Assembly (NCBI RefSeq): GCF_019599275.1
Contig: NZ_JAHZTD010000002.1
Location: 1,364,001 to 1,428,000 of the forward strand
From: Hymenobacter sp. HSC-4F20
GTDB lineage: Bacteria > Bacteroidota > Bacteroidia > Cytophagales > Hymenobacteraceae
Reading direction: 5' to 3'
DNA length: 64,000 nucleotides
Every line of letters starts with the position of its first letter. Positions within the stretch are counted from its first letter, which is position 1. The notes under the pieces were generated by a model. The model did no database searches and had not been told where the DNA came from. It was given only the letters and a program-made list of their open reading frames with translations. The position numbers and the translations under genes are program-made. Of this stretch, positions 9,425-18,077 are shown one piece after another.

Positions 9425-10171
9425 ATGCACATTCTCTACCCCTCTTTGCCCTACGAATCCTGGGAGGCTGATCCTCTCTGGAAGCCGGAGTATAGCTGGG
9501 CCGGGGCGGCTGGTTTACCCGTTGGGTTGTTTGATGTGGAAACGCTTCGGCTGTGGCCCAAGGCGCCGGCAGCCCCAGCGTTGTACCGTGGCTGGATGTT
9601 GACGGAGCCGGAGTATAAGCTCCTGGAGCAGGTCGCCCCGGTGCTGATTAGCCACAAGTCCTACCTGTCGGCGCACCTCGCCTCGGGCTGGTATGAGGCG
9701 ATTCGTGAGTACACCTTTGCCAGCACCTTTCAACCTGCCAGCCACCTGCCCGACTTTTCCGCGGGGCAACGATATTTTGTGAAGGGCTTGGTGAAATCGT
9801 TTGGGCCTGACTCCGTGGTAGCCTCAGGAGCCGAGTGGCAGGAGCTTCTGCGTAAACACGGGGTGCTGAGCGACGAGCTGCTCTTCGTGCGGCAATACGC
9901 AGAGCTTCAGCCCGACTCCGAGCGTCGCTACCTCGTGGTAGGGGGCGTAGCCTATGGGGCCGAAGGAAAGCTGCTGCCAAAGAAGCTAGAGCCGGCACTT
10001 TTTCAGCTCCGCCCTCGTTTGTTCTATAGTTTGGATGTCGCCCTTACCGCAGCTGGGCATCCCATCATCGTGGAGGTAGGCGACGGGCAAGTGTCCGACC
10101 TGAAAGAATGGGATGTGGCTGATTTTGGCCGTACGGTGCTACGTGCTCTGGCTGCCGTAACCCAAGCGTAA
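9425..10171 (+). CDS. ATP-grasp domain protein, R2K clade
   Basis: 248-residue protein resembling the R2K clade of ATP-grasp enzymes, which form amide or peptide bonds using ATP. Supporting segments are ISHKSYL, YFVKGLVKSFG and the C-terminal metal-binding-like VEVGDGQVSDLKEWD. Some family members occur with toxin-immunity or peptide-tagging systems, but no such partner is visible here. It follows the ABC ATPase by 23 bases and may be co-transcribed; alternatively the box CATCTTTG, three bases before its ATG, suggests its own promoter. An in-frame TTG six bases upstream is less likely as the start. Confidence 0.72.
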   Translation: MHILYPSLPYESWEADPLWKPEYSWAGAAGLPVGLFDVETLRLWPKAPAAPALYRGWMLTEPEYKLLEQVAPVLISHKSYLSAHLASGWYEAIREYTFASTFQPASHLPDFSAGQRYFVKGLVKSFGPDSVVASGAEWQELLRKHGVLSDELLFVRQYAELQPDSERRYLVVGGVAYGAEGKLLPKKLEPALFQLRPRLFYSLDVALTAAGHPIIVEVGDGQVSDLKEWDVADFGRTVLRALAAVTQA

Positions 10172-10345
10172 CCTCCCTTTTTCGACTAGAAATAGTTATT
10201 CCCCGATATATTCCGTATCATCTGTTCGAAGCCCAATTGTGGGCTGGATTACTTTACCTCGGGAAACCTCGTAGTACTACCAGTTTCCCACTCATTCAAC
10301 CCCGCCGCCTGCGAAAAAGACAACCACTGGCGGCCCCTTTTCTAC

Positions 10346-12883
10346 ATGAAAGAAAAAGATGAATCCGCCGCCCAACGCGCCCCTCGCGCGAAGGCAGCCC
10401 GCCGCAGCGACGTCGCTGTGCCTTCCATTTCCAAGGACCTCGTGTTTCGCATCTTTCGCGACAACCCGGATAAAGTCTTCTCCTACCGCCAGCTTTCCCG
10501 CCGCCTGGGCGTGACCACCAAGGAGCAGCGCGAAGATGTTTTTGAGCACCTGAAAAGCCTCAAGAAAACGGGCTTACTAACGCTGCTCCAAAACGACGAT
10601 TACCGCCTAACGGACCCTGGCACTGCCCATGCAGCTACGGAGCCCGCCAGCGGCCGCAAAACGCGCCGTAACGAGCGGGAGCCCTTCGCCGGAATGACCC
10701 GTGGTGGCGGCCGCCCCGTCGAGACGGAGTTCGGCCAGGGGCCTGTGGTTCACCGCCGCCGGGAGGCTGGGTTTGATTTCCCCGATGCCGACGAGCCAGC
10801 TACCCCGCGCCGCAGCCGGCACGAAGGTGGTGGCGACGTCATCACGGGCACTGTGGCCCTGGCTACCGACAAGTACGCTTTCGTCATCTCAGAGGAAAGT
10901 GAGCAGGACGTGCGCGTCTTCACCGACCGGCTGAAGTTTGCCATGCACGGCGATACGGTGCGCCTCCGCCTTCGCGGCACCCGCGACGGCCGCCCGGTGG
11001 GCGACGTAGTGGAGGTAGTAAACCGGGTGCGGCCCGAGCTGGTAGGCCGCCTGCACATGCAGGGTGGCATCGGCTTCGTGAAGCCCGATAACCGCAAAGT
11101 CTACTTCGACGTGTTCGTGCCTTTCGAGAACTTGAACGGCGCCAACCACGGCGAGAAAGTGCTGGTGCGCATTGCCGAGTTTTCGGAAAGTGACGCCGGC
11201 CATCTGCCCGTAGGAGAGGTAGTGCGCAGCTTCGGCAAGGCCGGCGAAAACGAAGCCGAAATCAACGCCATCATGGCCGAGTTCGGGCTACCGTTTGAGT
11301 TTCCCGCCGAGGTAGAAGAAGAGTCGGAGCACATTCCGATGGAGATTCCGCAAAGCGAGATTGAGCGCCGCCGCGACTTCCGCAACATCACCACCTTCAC
11401 CATTGACCCTGCCGACGCCAAGGACTTCGACGATGCCCTCAGTATTCAGCAGCTCGAAAACGGGCACTGGGAAATTGGGGTACACATTGCCGATGTAACG
11501 CACTACGTGCGGCCCGGCATGGCCCTGGAAAAGGAAGCCCGCTACCGTGCTACCTCCGTCTACCTCGTGGACCGCGTGATTCCCATGCTGCCCGAGCGCC
11601 TCAGCAATGGCCTCTGCTCCCTGCGCCCTCACGAAGACAAACTGACCTTCTCGGCCGTGTTTGAGCTCGACGAGAAGGGTAAGCTGTATAACTCTTGGTT
11701 TGGCAAAACCATCATCCACTCCGACCGCCGCTTCGCCTACGAAGAAGCCCAGGAGCGCATCGAATCCGGCGAAGGTGACTACGCCCAGGAAATCGTGCTG
11801 ATGAACGACATTGCCAAGAAGCTCTGCGCGGCCCGCTTCAAGCAGGGCGCCATCAGCTTCGAAACCCAGGAAGTGAAGTTCAAGCTCGATGAGCAGGGCA
11901 AGCCCCTGTACGTGTTCGTGAAGGAGCGCAAGGATGCCCACAAGATGATTGAGGAGTTCATGCTGCTGGCTAACCGCAAGGTGGCCGAGTTCGTGTTCAA
12001 GCTCAAGAATCGGAAGCCGCGCTTTACCATGGTGTACCGCGTGCACGACGCCCCCGACGAGGAGCGTCTGCAGAACTTCGCTCTCTTCGCCCAGAAGTTT
12101 GGTCACCAGCTCGACCTCTCGAACCCGAAGAAGTTGAGTACGGAGCTGAACGATTTGAGCAGTGAGGTAGTGGGTCGGCCGGAGCAAAACGTCATCCAGA
12201 CGCTGGCCATCCGGACCATGGCCAAGGCTACCTACACCACCGATCCGCGTGGGCACTTCGGCCTTGCCTTTGACCACTACTCGCACTTCACCTCGCCCAT
12301 CCGTCGCTACCCCGACATGATGGCCCACCGCCTGCTGGAACACTACCTGGAGGGCGGCAAGAACGTGGAGGTAGAGCCTATTGAGGAAGAGTGCAAGCAC
12401 TCCTCGGAGCGCGAAAAGCTGGCCGCCAATGCCGAGCGCGCCAGCATCAAATACAAACAAGTAGAGTTCCTGCAGGACCGCATCGGCGACACGTTCACGG
12501 GCGTGGTGTCGGGCCTGACGGAGTGGGGGCTCTACGTAGAAATCGAGGAGAACAAGTGCGAAGGCATGGTGCGCGTAGCCGACATTCCCGGCGACTTCTT
12601 CGAGCTGGATAAAGACAACTACCGCCTGGTAGGGCAGCGCAGCAAGCGCATCATCCAGTTCGGCGACGAGATGCAGGTAGTAGTAAAATCGGCCAACCTG
12701 CTCGACCGCACCATCGACTTCGATCTGGTTGACAACCGCCCCGACTCGGTGAAAAGCCGGGAGCGGGAGGAGCGCGACGCCAGCCGTGAAAGCCGCCGTG
12801 GCTACCGCCCTGAGCGGAGCGGCGGGGGTAGCAAAAGTGGCAAGGGTGGCCGCCCCGGAGGCGAGAGTAAGCGCCGCCGGTAA
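10346..12883 (+). CDS. rnr: Ribonuclease R
   Basis: Processive 3'-5' exoribonuclease that degrades structured RNA, cytoplasmic, 845 residues. Domain order: a basic N-terminal tail, a winged-helix region (about residues 28-90), cold-shock domains, and the RNB catalytic domain with DPADAKDFDDA near residue 353 (the metal-binding aspartates). The RNB signature HFTSPIRRYPD follows, then an S1 domain (FTGVVSGLTEWGLYVEI). The tail is rich in Arg, Gly, Ser and Lys and resembles the lysine-rich tail of E. coli RNase R. An intrinsic terminator lies 76 bases after the stop. Confidence 0.97.
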   Translation: MKEKDESAAQRAPRAKAARRSDVAVPSISKDLVFRIFRDNPDKVFSYRQLSRRLGVTTKEQREDVFEHLKSLKKTGLLTLLQNDDYRLTDPGTAHAATEPASGRKTRRNEREPFAGMTRGGGRPVETEFGQGPVVHRRREAGFDFPDADEPATPRRSRHEGGGDVITGTVALATDKYAFVISEESEQDVRVFTDRLKFAMHGDTVRLRLRGTRDGRPVGDVVEVVNRVRPELVGRLHMQGGIGFVKPDNRKVYFDVFVPFENLNGANHGEKVLVRIAEFSESDAGHLPVGEVVRSFGKAGENEAEINAIMAEFGLPFEFPAEVEEESEHIPMEIPQSEIERRRDFRNITTFTIDPADAKDFDDALSIQQLENGHWEIGVHIADVTHYVRPGMALEKEARYRATSVYLVDRVIPMLPERLSNGLCSLRPHEDKLTFSAVFELDEKGKLYNSWFGKTIIHSDRRFAYEEAQERIESGEGDYAQEIVLMNDIAKKLCAARFKQGAISFETQEVKFKLDEQGKPLYVFVKERKDAHKMIEEFMLLANRKVAEFVFKLKNRKPRFTMVYRVHDAPDEERLQNFALFAQKFGHQLDLSNPKKLSTELNDLSSEVVGRPEQNVIQTLAIRTMAKATYTTDPRGHFGLAFDHYSHFTSPIRRYPDMMAHRLLEHYLEGGKNVEVEPIEEECKHSSEREKLAANAERASIKYKQVEFLQDRIGDTFTGVVSGLTEWGLYVEIEENKCEGMVRVADIPGDFFELDKDNYRLVGQRSKRIIQFGDEMQVVVKSANLLDRTIDFDLVDNRPDSVKSREREERDASRESRRGYRPERSGGGSKSGKGGRPGGESKRRR

Positions 12884-12959
12884 GCCCGTCAACCAGCCGT
12901 GTCATGGCAAGGCATGAAGGCCTTCGTCCTGACTAATGGCTGCCTTTCGATAGGTGAAT

Positions 12960-12997
12960 AAGCCCCTGCTGTCCGAAGTGGAAGCAGGGGCTTTTTG
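12960..12997 (+). terminator. Intrinsic terminator after rnr
   Basis: The stem AGCCCCTGCT (12961-12970) pairs with 12983-12992 and is followed by five T. Confidence 0.88.
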
Positions 12998-13030
12998 CTG
13001 GATATATCGAGCCTGAGTTGGTCGGCCGAC

Positions 13031-13525
13031 TCAGGGGAAAACTACTGGCAGTGTGAGGGCAGTGTCAGCGGTTTTGCCGTTGCGCTTTCCGGGTTCAAAC
13101 CGGGGTAGGCGACGGATGCACTCGACGGCGGCCGCATCGTAGGCGGCATTGATGCCGTGCCCCGGTGCTACCTGCACGTCTGTCACAGCGCCAGTGGACT
13201 CTACGACAAGATTCACCATTACCTGGCCGTGCTGCTTGGGGCCGGATGGTCGCTTCAGGGTTTTCTGAATGACCTTTAGAAGAGCTTCCTGACCGCCCGG
13301 AAATATCGGTACCTGCTCCGCGTAGAGGTAGCCGCCACTGGTTAGCGGAAGTGAGTCGGAGGCTACTGGCACGGGCACAGAAACGGCAGGTTTGCGGGCC
13401 GGGCGCGGCGGGGTGGTAACGGGTGCTGGCGGCCGGGCATCCCACCAGTTATAGGAGTTCTGGGCAACTGCTGCGGCCGGCAGAAGCATACAGCATAGAA
13501 CAGCATAGGAGTGCGCAAGTCTCAT
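13031..13525 (-). CDS. Secreted TonB C-terminal domain protein
   Basis: 164 residues with a cleavable signal peptide (hydrophobic to AAAVAQ). A Pro-rich spacer follows, then a TonB-C-like domain: GQVMVNLVVESTGAVTDVQV, RLPRFEPGKRNGK and a final LPVVFP. In Bacteroidota such domains occur in TonB-like energy transducers and in secreted proteins that lack the transmembrane anchor. This one has a signal peptide rather than a membrane anchor followed by a long periplasmic reach, so a classical TonB role is doubtful. The start at 13525 (MRLAHSY) is preferred over the in-frame start eight codons upstream because it leads directly into the signal peptide. Confidence 0.82.
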   Translation of the reverse strand: MRLAHSYAVLCCMLLPAAAVAQNSYNWWDARPPAPVTTPPRPARKPAVSVPVPVASDSLPLTSGGYLYAEQVPIFPGGQEALLKVIQKTLKRPSGPKQHGQVMVNLVVESTGAVTDVQVAPGHGINAAYDAAAVECIRRLPRFEPGKRNGKTADTALTLPVVFP

Positions 13526-13672
13526 GACAGATGCCGGAGGTAGGAGCAAGGCGGAGCCGGCTGCTGAAGATAACTAATTGCCCCGTGCCTCTGCTACCTC
13601 CTCTCTATCCCCTCACCCTTTACCTGTCACGATTCACCGGCCTACCCCATCACCTGCTCCCGTACTCTTCCG

Positions 13673-13680
13673 TACCTTTC
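13673..13680 (+). promoter_or_regulatory. Bacteroidota -7 promoter box
   Basis: TACCTTTC matches TAnnTTTG at 7 of 8 bases and lies 24 bases before the proposed GTG start of the polyprenyl synthase, which supports that start. No clear -33 TTG. Confidence 0.5.
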
Positions 13681-13704
13681 CCATCCGAACTTTTACCCCA
13701 TTCC

Positions 13705-14676
13705 GTGGATCTGTCTCAACTCACTGACCGCATCAACACCGGCCTCTCCCAGCTTCGTTATGGCGAAGAACCGGTGGCCCTCTACGAGCCCATTCGCTAC
13801 ATCATGGCCCTCGGTGGCAAGCGCATTCGACCCCTGTTGACCTTGCTTGGCGCCCACATTTTCACCGACGAGCTGGAGCCCGCCCTGAAGCCGGCCCTGG
13901 CCACCGAAGTCTTCCACAACTTCACCCTGCTCCACGACGACCTGATGGATCAGGCTCCCCTGCGCCGCGGCAAAGCCACCGTGCATGAGAAGTGGAACCC
14001 CAACGTGGCCATCCTAAGCGGCGACGTGATGCTGGTGCGGGCCTACGAGTTGTTTCTGGACGTGCAGCCCGAGCTATTGGCCCATGTGCTACGTCGTTTC
14101 TCTCAAACTGCCGCCGAGGTGTGCGAGGGGCAGCAGTGGGACATGAACTTCGAGACAGAAACCGAGGTCAGCATTGACCAGTACCTCGATATGATTCGGC
14201 TGAAGACGGCCGTGCTGCTGGGCTTTGCGCTGGAGCTGGGGGCCCTGCTTGCGGGCGCCTCCCGCGAGGATGCCGACCACCTGCGGCAGTTTGGGGTAGG
14301 CATTGGGGTAGCCTTCCAGCTCCGCGACGACCTGCTCGACGTGTACGGCGACGCGGCCACCTTCGGCAAGCGCGTGGGCGGCGACATCCTCAGTGACAAG
14401 AAAACCTACCTTTTGCTCACGGCCCAGGCCCAGGCCAGCGAAGCTCAGCGCACCATCCTGGCTCAACACATCGGCCAACCCGTCGCCGATGCCGAAGCGA
14501 AGGTGCAGGCCGTCCGGACTATCTACGATGAGCTAGAAATTCGCCCTCAGACGGAAGCTCTCATCAATGATTACTTCCTGGATGCTTTGCAGCATTTGGA
14601 GCGTGTAGCGGCCCCCGAAACGCGTAGACAGCCCCTGCGCCAGCTTGCCTTGCAACTGCTGGAGCGGGAGCAATAG
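13705..14676 (+). CDS. Polyprenyl diphosphate synthase (trans-isoprenyl)
   Basis: Condenses isopentenyl diphosphate units onto an allylic primer to build the isoprenoid chains used in menaquinone. 323 residues, cytoplasmic. The first aspartate-rich motif is LLHDDLMD followed by RRGKATVH, and the second is QLRDDLLDVYGD; GGKRIRP near the N-terminus binds the diphosphate. The residues before the first DDxxD suggest a medium-to-long chain product (octaprenyl type), but chain length cannot be fixed from sequence. The frame is open back to 13531; I chose GTG at 13705 because it is preceded by a promoter box and gives a usual N-terminus (DLSQLTDRIN). Confidence 0.93.
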   Translation: MDLSQLTDRINTGLSQLRYGEEPVALYEPIRYIMALGGKRIRPLLTLLGAHIFTDELEPALKPALATEVFHNFTLLHDDLMDQAPLRRGKATVHEKWNPNVAILSGDVMLVRAYELFLDVQPELLAHVLRRFSQTAAEVCEGQQWDMNFETETEVSIDQYLDMIRLKTAVLLGFALELGALLAGASREDADHLRQFGVGIGVAFQLRDDLLDVYGDAATFGKRVGGDILSDKKTYLLLTAQAQASEAQRTILAQHIGQPVADAEAKVQAVRTIYDELEIRPQTEALINDYFLDALQHLERVAAPETRRQPLRQLALQLLEREQ

Positions 14677-14709
14677 CCCTGTTGTCCTTTCATTCTTTCC
14701 TTTTGCTTG

Positions 14710-15339
14710 ATGGAAATATCCCCAACCCTGGTGCTGACGGTGCTTACCGTTGGCATCTCTTTGTACGCTTGGTCTAACGCATCCTTCTTAGACAGTTGGA
14801 TTCTGGAACCCTACCGCGTGAAGCGTCATAACGACTACTACCGTTTCATTACTTCTGGCTTTCTCCACGCCGACTTTGGGCATTTGCTCTTCAACATGCT
14901 GGCGTTTTACTCCTTTAGCCAGGTAGTAGAGACAATCTTTTTCAGCGTATTCGGGCCTACTGCTGGGTTGCTGTACTTTCTGTTGCTGTACCTGGGCGGT
15001 ATCATTCTGTCTGATATTCCTACCTATCTGCGCCACCGCGACGACCCGAACTACCGCAGCTTGGGTGCCTCGGGTGGGGTAGCTTCCGTGGTTTTCTCCG
15101 CCATCCTATTCAATCCCACGGCCGGCATCCGCATCTTCCCAATTCCGGTAGCAATTCCCGGCTTCATCTTCGGGTTTCTGTACCTAGCTTATTCCTACTA
15201 CATGGGCCGCCGTCGGGGCGATAATATCAACCACGACGCGCACTTCTACGGGGCGCTCTACGGTATCGTGCTAACACTCATTCTGTTGCCACAGGTTGGA
15301 CCCCTGTTCTTCGAGAAGATACGGGAATTTATTAATTAA
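14710..15339 (+). CDS. Rhomboid family intramembrane serine protease
   Basis: Inner-membrane protease of 209 residues that cuts substrates within or near the membrane. Six hydrophobic segments are apparent. The catalytic serine is in GASGG, the catalytic histidine in NHDAHFYGALYG, and the HADFGHLLFNMLAFY segment is the conserved helix-2 region. It follows the polyprenyl synthase by 33 bases and is probably co-transcribed. ATG at 14710 is preferred over the TTG one codon earlier. Confidence 0.94.
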   Translation: MEISPTLVLTVLTVGISLYAWSNASFLDSWILEPYRVKRHNDYYRFITSGFLHADFGHLLFNMLAFYSFSQVVETIFFSVFGPTAGLLYFLLLYLGGIILSDIPTYLRHRDDPNYRSLGASGGVASVVFSAILFNPTAGIRIFPIPVAIPGFIFGFLYLAYSYYMGRRRGDNINHDAHFYGALYGIVLTLILLPQVGPLFFEKIREFIN

Positions 15340-15450
15340 AACATTGATAATCAATTGGTTATAAGTATATATCAAGCCTGATAATATCCATTTCAGGCAG
15401 TGTGCGTACAGAACGGCATACTCTCCACCATTCTACACACTCCCTGCACC

Positions 15451-15726
15451 ATGAATAAGCTTGTTGCTCCTTTCCGCCAACTCTCTGTAACTGGCATCTT
15501 AACGCTTCTCATCTCTTTTGCATTAAGCAGCTGCGGCCGTACCCGCAATGCTGATGGTTCGCTTACCACGGCTGGCGTTATCCACTTCATTCTGGCAGTG
15601 TACGCTCTGTACCGTTTGTTTCAGCAGCCTTGGTCGCTGGGTAAGAAACTCATCTGGGGCTTGATTATTTTCTTCTTCCCATTCCTAGGTTCTCTAGCGT
15701 TCCTGCTGTTCGGTAAAGACAGATAA
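15451..15726 (+). CDS. Small lipoprotein with PLDc_N-type membrane region
   Basis: 91-residue protein. A signal sequence ends in the lipobox LSSC, then two hydrophobic segments. The second, WGLIIFFFPFLGSLAFLLFGKDR, has the signature of the PLDc_N domain (the membrane part of cardiolipin synthases), here without any catalytic phospholipase D domain. Function unknown. The AT-rich region upstream (15339-15440) contains the palindrome ATTGATAATCAAT at 15343-15355, a possible operator. Confidence 0.75.
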   Translation: MNKLVAPFRQLSVTGILTLLISFALSSCGRTRNADGSLTTAGVIHFILAVYALYRLFQQPWSLGKKLIWGLIIFFFPFLGSLAFLLFGKDR

Positions 15727-15732
15727 CTGTAC

Positions 15733-15798
15733 CTGCTGCATGAAGTAAAAAGCCCCGGCGCTCCAATGAGCGCCGGGGCTTTTTACTTCATGCAGCAG
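15733..15798. terminator. 31-bp perfect hairpin terminator, bidirectional
   Basis: Left arm 15733-15763 and right arm 15768-15798 pair over 31 bases without mismatch around the loop CAAT. Internal A5 and T5 runs flank the GC core, so transcription from both convergent neighbours should stop here. Confidence 0.93.
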
Positions 15799-15805
15799 AG
15801 GCCGC

Positions 15806-16426
15806 CTACTTACCCACTAGGCGCTGCTTTTCCATTTGAGCTACGTGCTTCAGAATGGCCCCGGTATTGGTTATTTCAGTAGCCTGCCAGTGGTCACCCT
15901 TGTCCAACATCTTTACCTCCAGCACCAAGGTAGTATCGTAGCGAGGTTGCGTGAACTCCAGCCCAACCAGGGCCTGCTCGCCTTCCTGCCGCGTGTATTT
16001 CACCCCCTTAAACGTACTTTCCGGGCTAACCACGGCGCCTGCTAAGCCCAGCACCGATACATTAAGCATTCCTTTAGAGGAGGCCGCGGCGGCGGCCTGA
16101 ATTGAGCCCGTTTCCACATAGCGCTGTACTTCTTGCCGGGCCGCCTGGGTTAGCTGAGGCTTGAGTAAACGAAGTGCCCCCTGCATGGCTATGCCTCCCG
16201 GGTTAATAATTCCCAGTGCCGACCCCTGGTCAGCCACTTCATCCACTACACTGGCAGCTACGCTGCCCACATCCACGTAGCGCTCGAATGCGGCAGAGTC
16301 ATGGTCATGAACTGCTTTGGCAGCCTGTAGCAAAGAGTATTCGGGGCTGGTGGTAAGACTACGGTAGTAGAGATACCCCCCGATAAGTACCGCGGCCAGC
16401 AAAAGGGCTAGGATTGTTTTTTTCAT
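15806..16426 (-). CDS. DUF2939-like membrane-anchored protein
   Basis: 206 residues with one N-terminal transmembrane anchor (ILALLLAAVLIGGYLYY) and a soluble extracytoplasmic part. The segment SPEYSLLQAAKAVHDHDSAA followed by a conserved helix is characteristic of DUF2939, whose function is unknown. It stands alone, converging on the small PLDc_N-type lipoprotein gene. Confidence 0.75.
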   Translation of the reverse strand: MKKTILALLLAAVLIGGYLYYRSLTTSPEYSLLQAAKAVHDHDSAAFERYVDVGSVAASVVDEVADQGSALGIINPGGIAMQGALRLLKPQLTQAARQEVQRYVETGSIQAAAAASSKGMLNVSVLGLAGAVVSPESTFKGVKYTRQEGEQALVGLEFTQPRYDTTLVLEVKMLDKGDHWQATEITNTGAILKHVAQMEKQRLVGK

Positions 16427-16567
16427 GAATGTGTGGGAGCGGAGAGACGAAAATCGTAGACAAAATACGCACAGTTAAACAGCCGGACGTACTCCACCTA
16501 CTCTCGCTTCCAGAAGCGGCCGGTGGAAGAACAGCTTCTATGGCCTTACCTGCTATACTTTCTTTCG

Positions 16568-17410
16568 ATGGCATTAACAGCACCCTTTTTCCCCGAGGTC
16601 CACGGACACCGTGGCTGCCGTGGATTACGTCCTGAAAATACATTGCCAGCGTTCCTACACGCTCTGCGTTTAGGCGTTGATGTAATCGAGTTAGACGTAG
16701 TTATATCAGCCGATGGCAGGGTAGTGGTTTCGCATGAGCCTTGGATGTCTGCCAGCATCTGCCGAACCCCCACAGGGCATGATGTAGATCCTGCAAGGCA
16801 GCTTCAGTACAACCTCTACCAGATGTCTTACGCCGCCATCCAACGCTACGACTGCGGCCTTAAACAGCATCCCCTGTACCCTGAACAGATCGGGGAGCCC
16901 GCATACAAACCTCTTTTAAGCGAGGTGATAGTGGCCTTGGACAAGCTGGCTTTCACTCTGGGGAGAGCACCTGTACCGCTTAGTGTTGAAATCAAAAGCT
17001 GGCTCACCGGCGATAATCTTTTTCATCCTAGCCCAGCTCGGTTTCTAGAGTTGGTACTAGCGGAGCTTGGGGCAGTAGGGGCCCTCACCCGCACAACGCT
17101 ACTCTGCTTTGACAAGCGGGTGTTGCAGCTGGCCCGGCAAGAACTTCCTGCACTACCGCTGTGCCTATTGGTAGAAGACGAGCGCTCCTTGGCGGACCAC
17201 CTCACGGAGCTTGGCTTTCAGCCGCAAGTCTACGGACCTGATTTCCGGCTGCTGACTCCACACTTAGTACAAGAGCTCCAGCAGCTGAACTTAGCATTTA
17301 CTCCTTGGACTGTAAATGAGCCGGCAGATATGCGGCGAGTTATGGCCTTTCATCCAAAGGGTATCACCACAGACTTCCCAGATCGGTTACTAGCGTTACG
17401 CTCTATTTAG
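16568..17410 (+). CDS. Glycerophosphodiester phosphodiesterase family protein
   Basis: Hydrolyses glycerophosphodiesters to glycerol-3-phosphate and an alcohol. 280 residues. The catalytic signature GHRGCRGLRPENT lies at residues 13-25, with the metal-binding pair IELDV shortly after. SVEIKSW provides a further acidic ligand, and the end of the barrel shows FTPWTVNEPADM and GITTDFPD. There is no obvious signal peptide, so it is probably cytoplasmic. The frame is open upstream to 16523, but starting at 16568 places the catalytic motif at the usual distance. Confidence 0.93.
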   Translation: MALTAPFFPEVHGHRGCRGLRPENTLPAFLHALRLGVDVIELDVVISADGRVVVSHEPWMSASICRTPTGHDVDPARQLQYNLYQMSYAAIQRYDCGLKQHPLYPEQIGEPAYKPLLSEVIVALDKLAFTLGRAPVPLSVEIKSWLTGDNLFHPSPARFLELVLAELGAVGALTRTTLLCFDKRVLQLARQELPALPLCLLVEDERSLADHLTELGFQPQVYGPDFRLLTPHLVQELQQLNLAFTPWTVNEPADMRRVMAFHPKGITTDFPDRLLALRSI

Positions 17411-17414
17411 TGCT

Positions 17415-17456
17415 AAACAGGGATTCCACCTAATCCCGTCCCCGTAGGCCCTGTTT
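17415..17456 (+). terminator. Possible hairpin after GDPD gene
   Basis: AAACAGGG (17415-17422) pairs with CCCTGTTT (17449-17456) across a 26-base loop. No T-run follows, so termination is uncertain. Confidence 0.35.
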
Positions 17457-17474
17457 GTGCTAGAATGTAGTACA

Positions 17475-17621
17475 GTTACAACGGTGATACAGATACAGTA
17501 ATGTAACAAACACCAACGTGTAACGTTTACACAAACTGTAAAATGTATTTTCACTGTAACAAGTGTTGTTAACTGTATAGTGTGTTACTCGAAACGTATT
17601 TGTATATTTATCAGTTGTAAC
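17475..17621. repeat. Cluster of TGTAAC boxes upstream of HTH gene
   Basis: TGTAAC occurs at 17502, 17519, 17555 and 17616 on the plus strand and at 17475-17480 on the minus strand (as GTTACA). Two more copies (17901 and 17912, inverted) lie inside the following gene. Most extend to TGTAACAa. GTGTAAcgtTTACAC at 17518-17532 is a perfect inverted repeat. The sequence is markedly AT-rich. They look like operators or iteron-like binding sites. Confidence 0.65.
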
Positions 17622-17672
17622 AAACAAGAGGTTTCTAACTTTTCCTACGTACTCTTTACACCGCGCTTACAT

Positions 17673-18071
17673 ATGCCCCATCAAGGCGAAATACTGCAGG
17701 AAGCCATTAAAAACAGCGGAATATCTATTACGCGTATTGTGGATGAACTGGGTATTACGCGCCCTACTATATATCGTAAGTTTAAGGAGGAAACACTCGA
17801 TTACGCTTTTGTAAAGCGAGTAGGGGATGTAATATCACATGATTTCTCGCAAGACTTTACAGCTTTACAGCAAACTGTGTTGCCACTTGTTGCGCCTATT
17901 GTTACAAATAGTGTAACAGGCGTTATTGACAAAAGTGTAGCAAGTAAACAAACTGCTGTATCTGTAATAGAGCCTGATATAGCAAAACAGCTCCTGGCGC
18001 TCCAGCAGAAGTATATTGCTCTGCTGGAGTCGTATAATGAACTGCTACTAAAAGTTTATGGGCCCAAGTGA
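17673..18071 (+). CDS. Small HTH DNA-binding protein with C-terminal coiled coil
   Basis: 132-residue protein. Residues ~10-45 form a helix-turn-helix (ISITRIVDELGITRPTIYRKF), like the compact XRE-type regulators of Bacteroidota. The C-terminal ~30 residues (AKQLLALQQKYIALLESYNELL) are a probable dimerising coiled coil. The region between has a Val/Thr/Ser-rich character. Codon use is AT-rich and unlike the neighbours, suggesting transfer or special constraint. TGTAAC boxes flank the 5' side and recur inside the gene at 17901-17917, suggesting autoregulation. A parS match follows the stop by six bases. The ATG at 17673 begins right before the HTH; an upstream in-frame start at 17580 would overlap the boxes. 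Confidence 0.75.
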   Translation: MPHQGEILQEAIKNSGISITRIVDELGITRPTIYRKFKEETLDYAFVKRVGDVISHDFSQDFTALQQTVLPLVAPIVTNSVTGVIDKSVASKQTAVSVIEPDIAKQLLALQQKYIALLESYNELLLKVYGPK

Positions 18072-18077
18072 CAAATG

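Noticed and set aside
11288..12892. 534-codon open frame on the minus strand
   Set aside because: It lies fully antisense to rnr, whose motifs are complete, and its translation shows the Val/His/Leu bias of a reversed GC-rich gene.
13080..13115. GGTTCAAACC stretch resembling a tRNA T-loop
   Set aside because: It codes for the RFEPGKRNG segment of the TonB-C protein; no acceptor stem or anticodon arm is present.
17460..17640. Possible DnaA boxes (TTATCCACA) near parS
   Set aside because: No TTATCCACA or close match is found in this AT-rich stretch, so I do not call it oriC.
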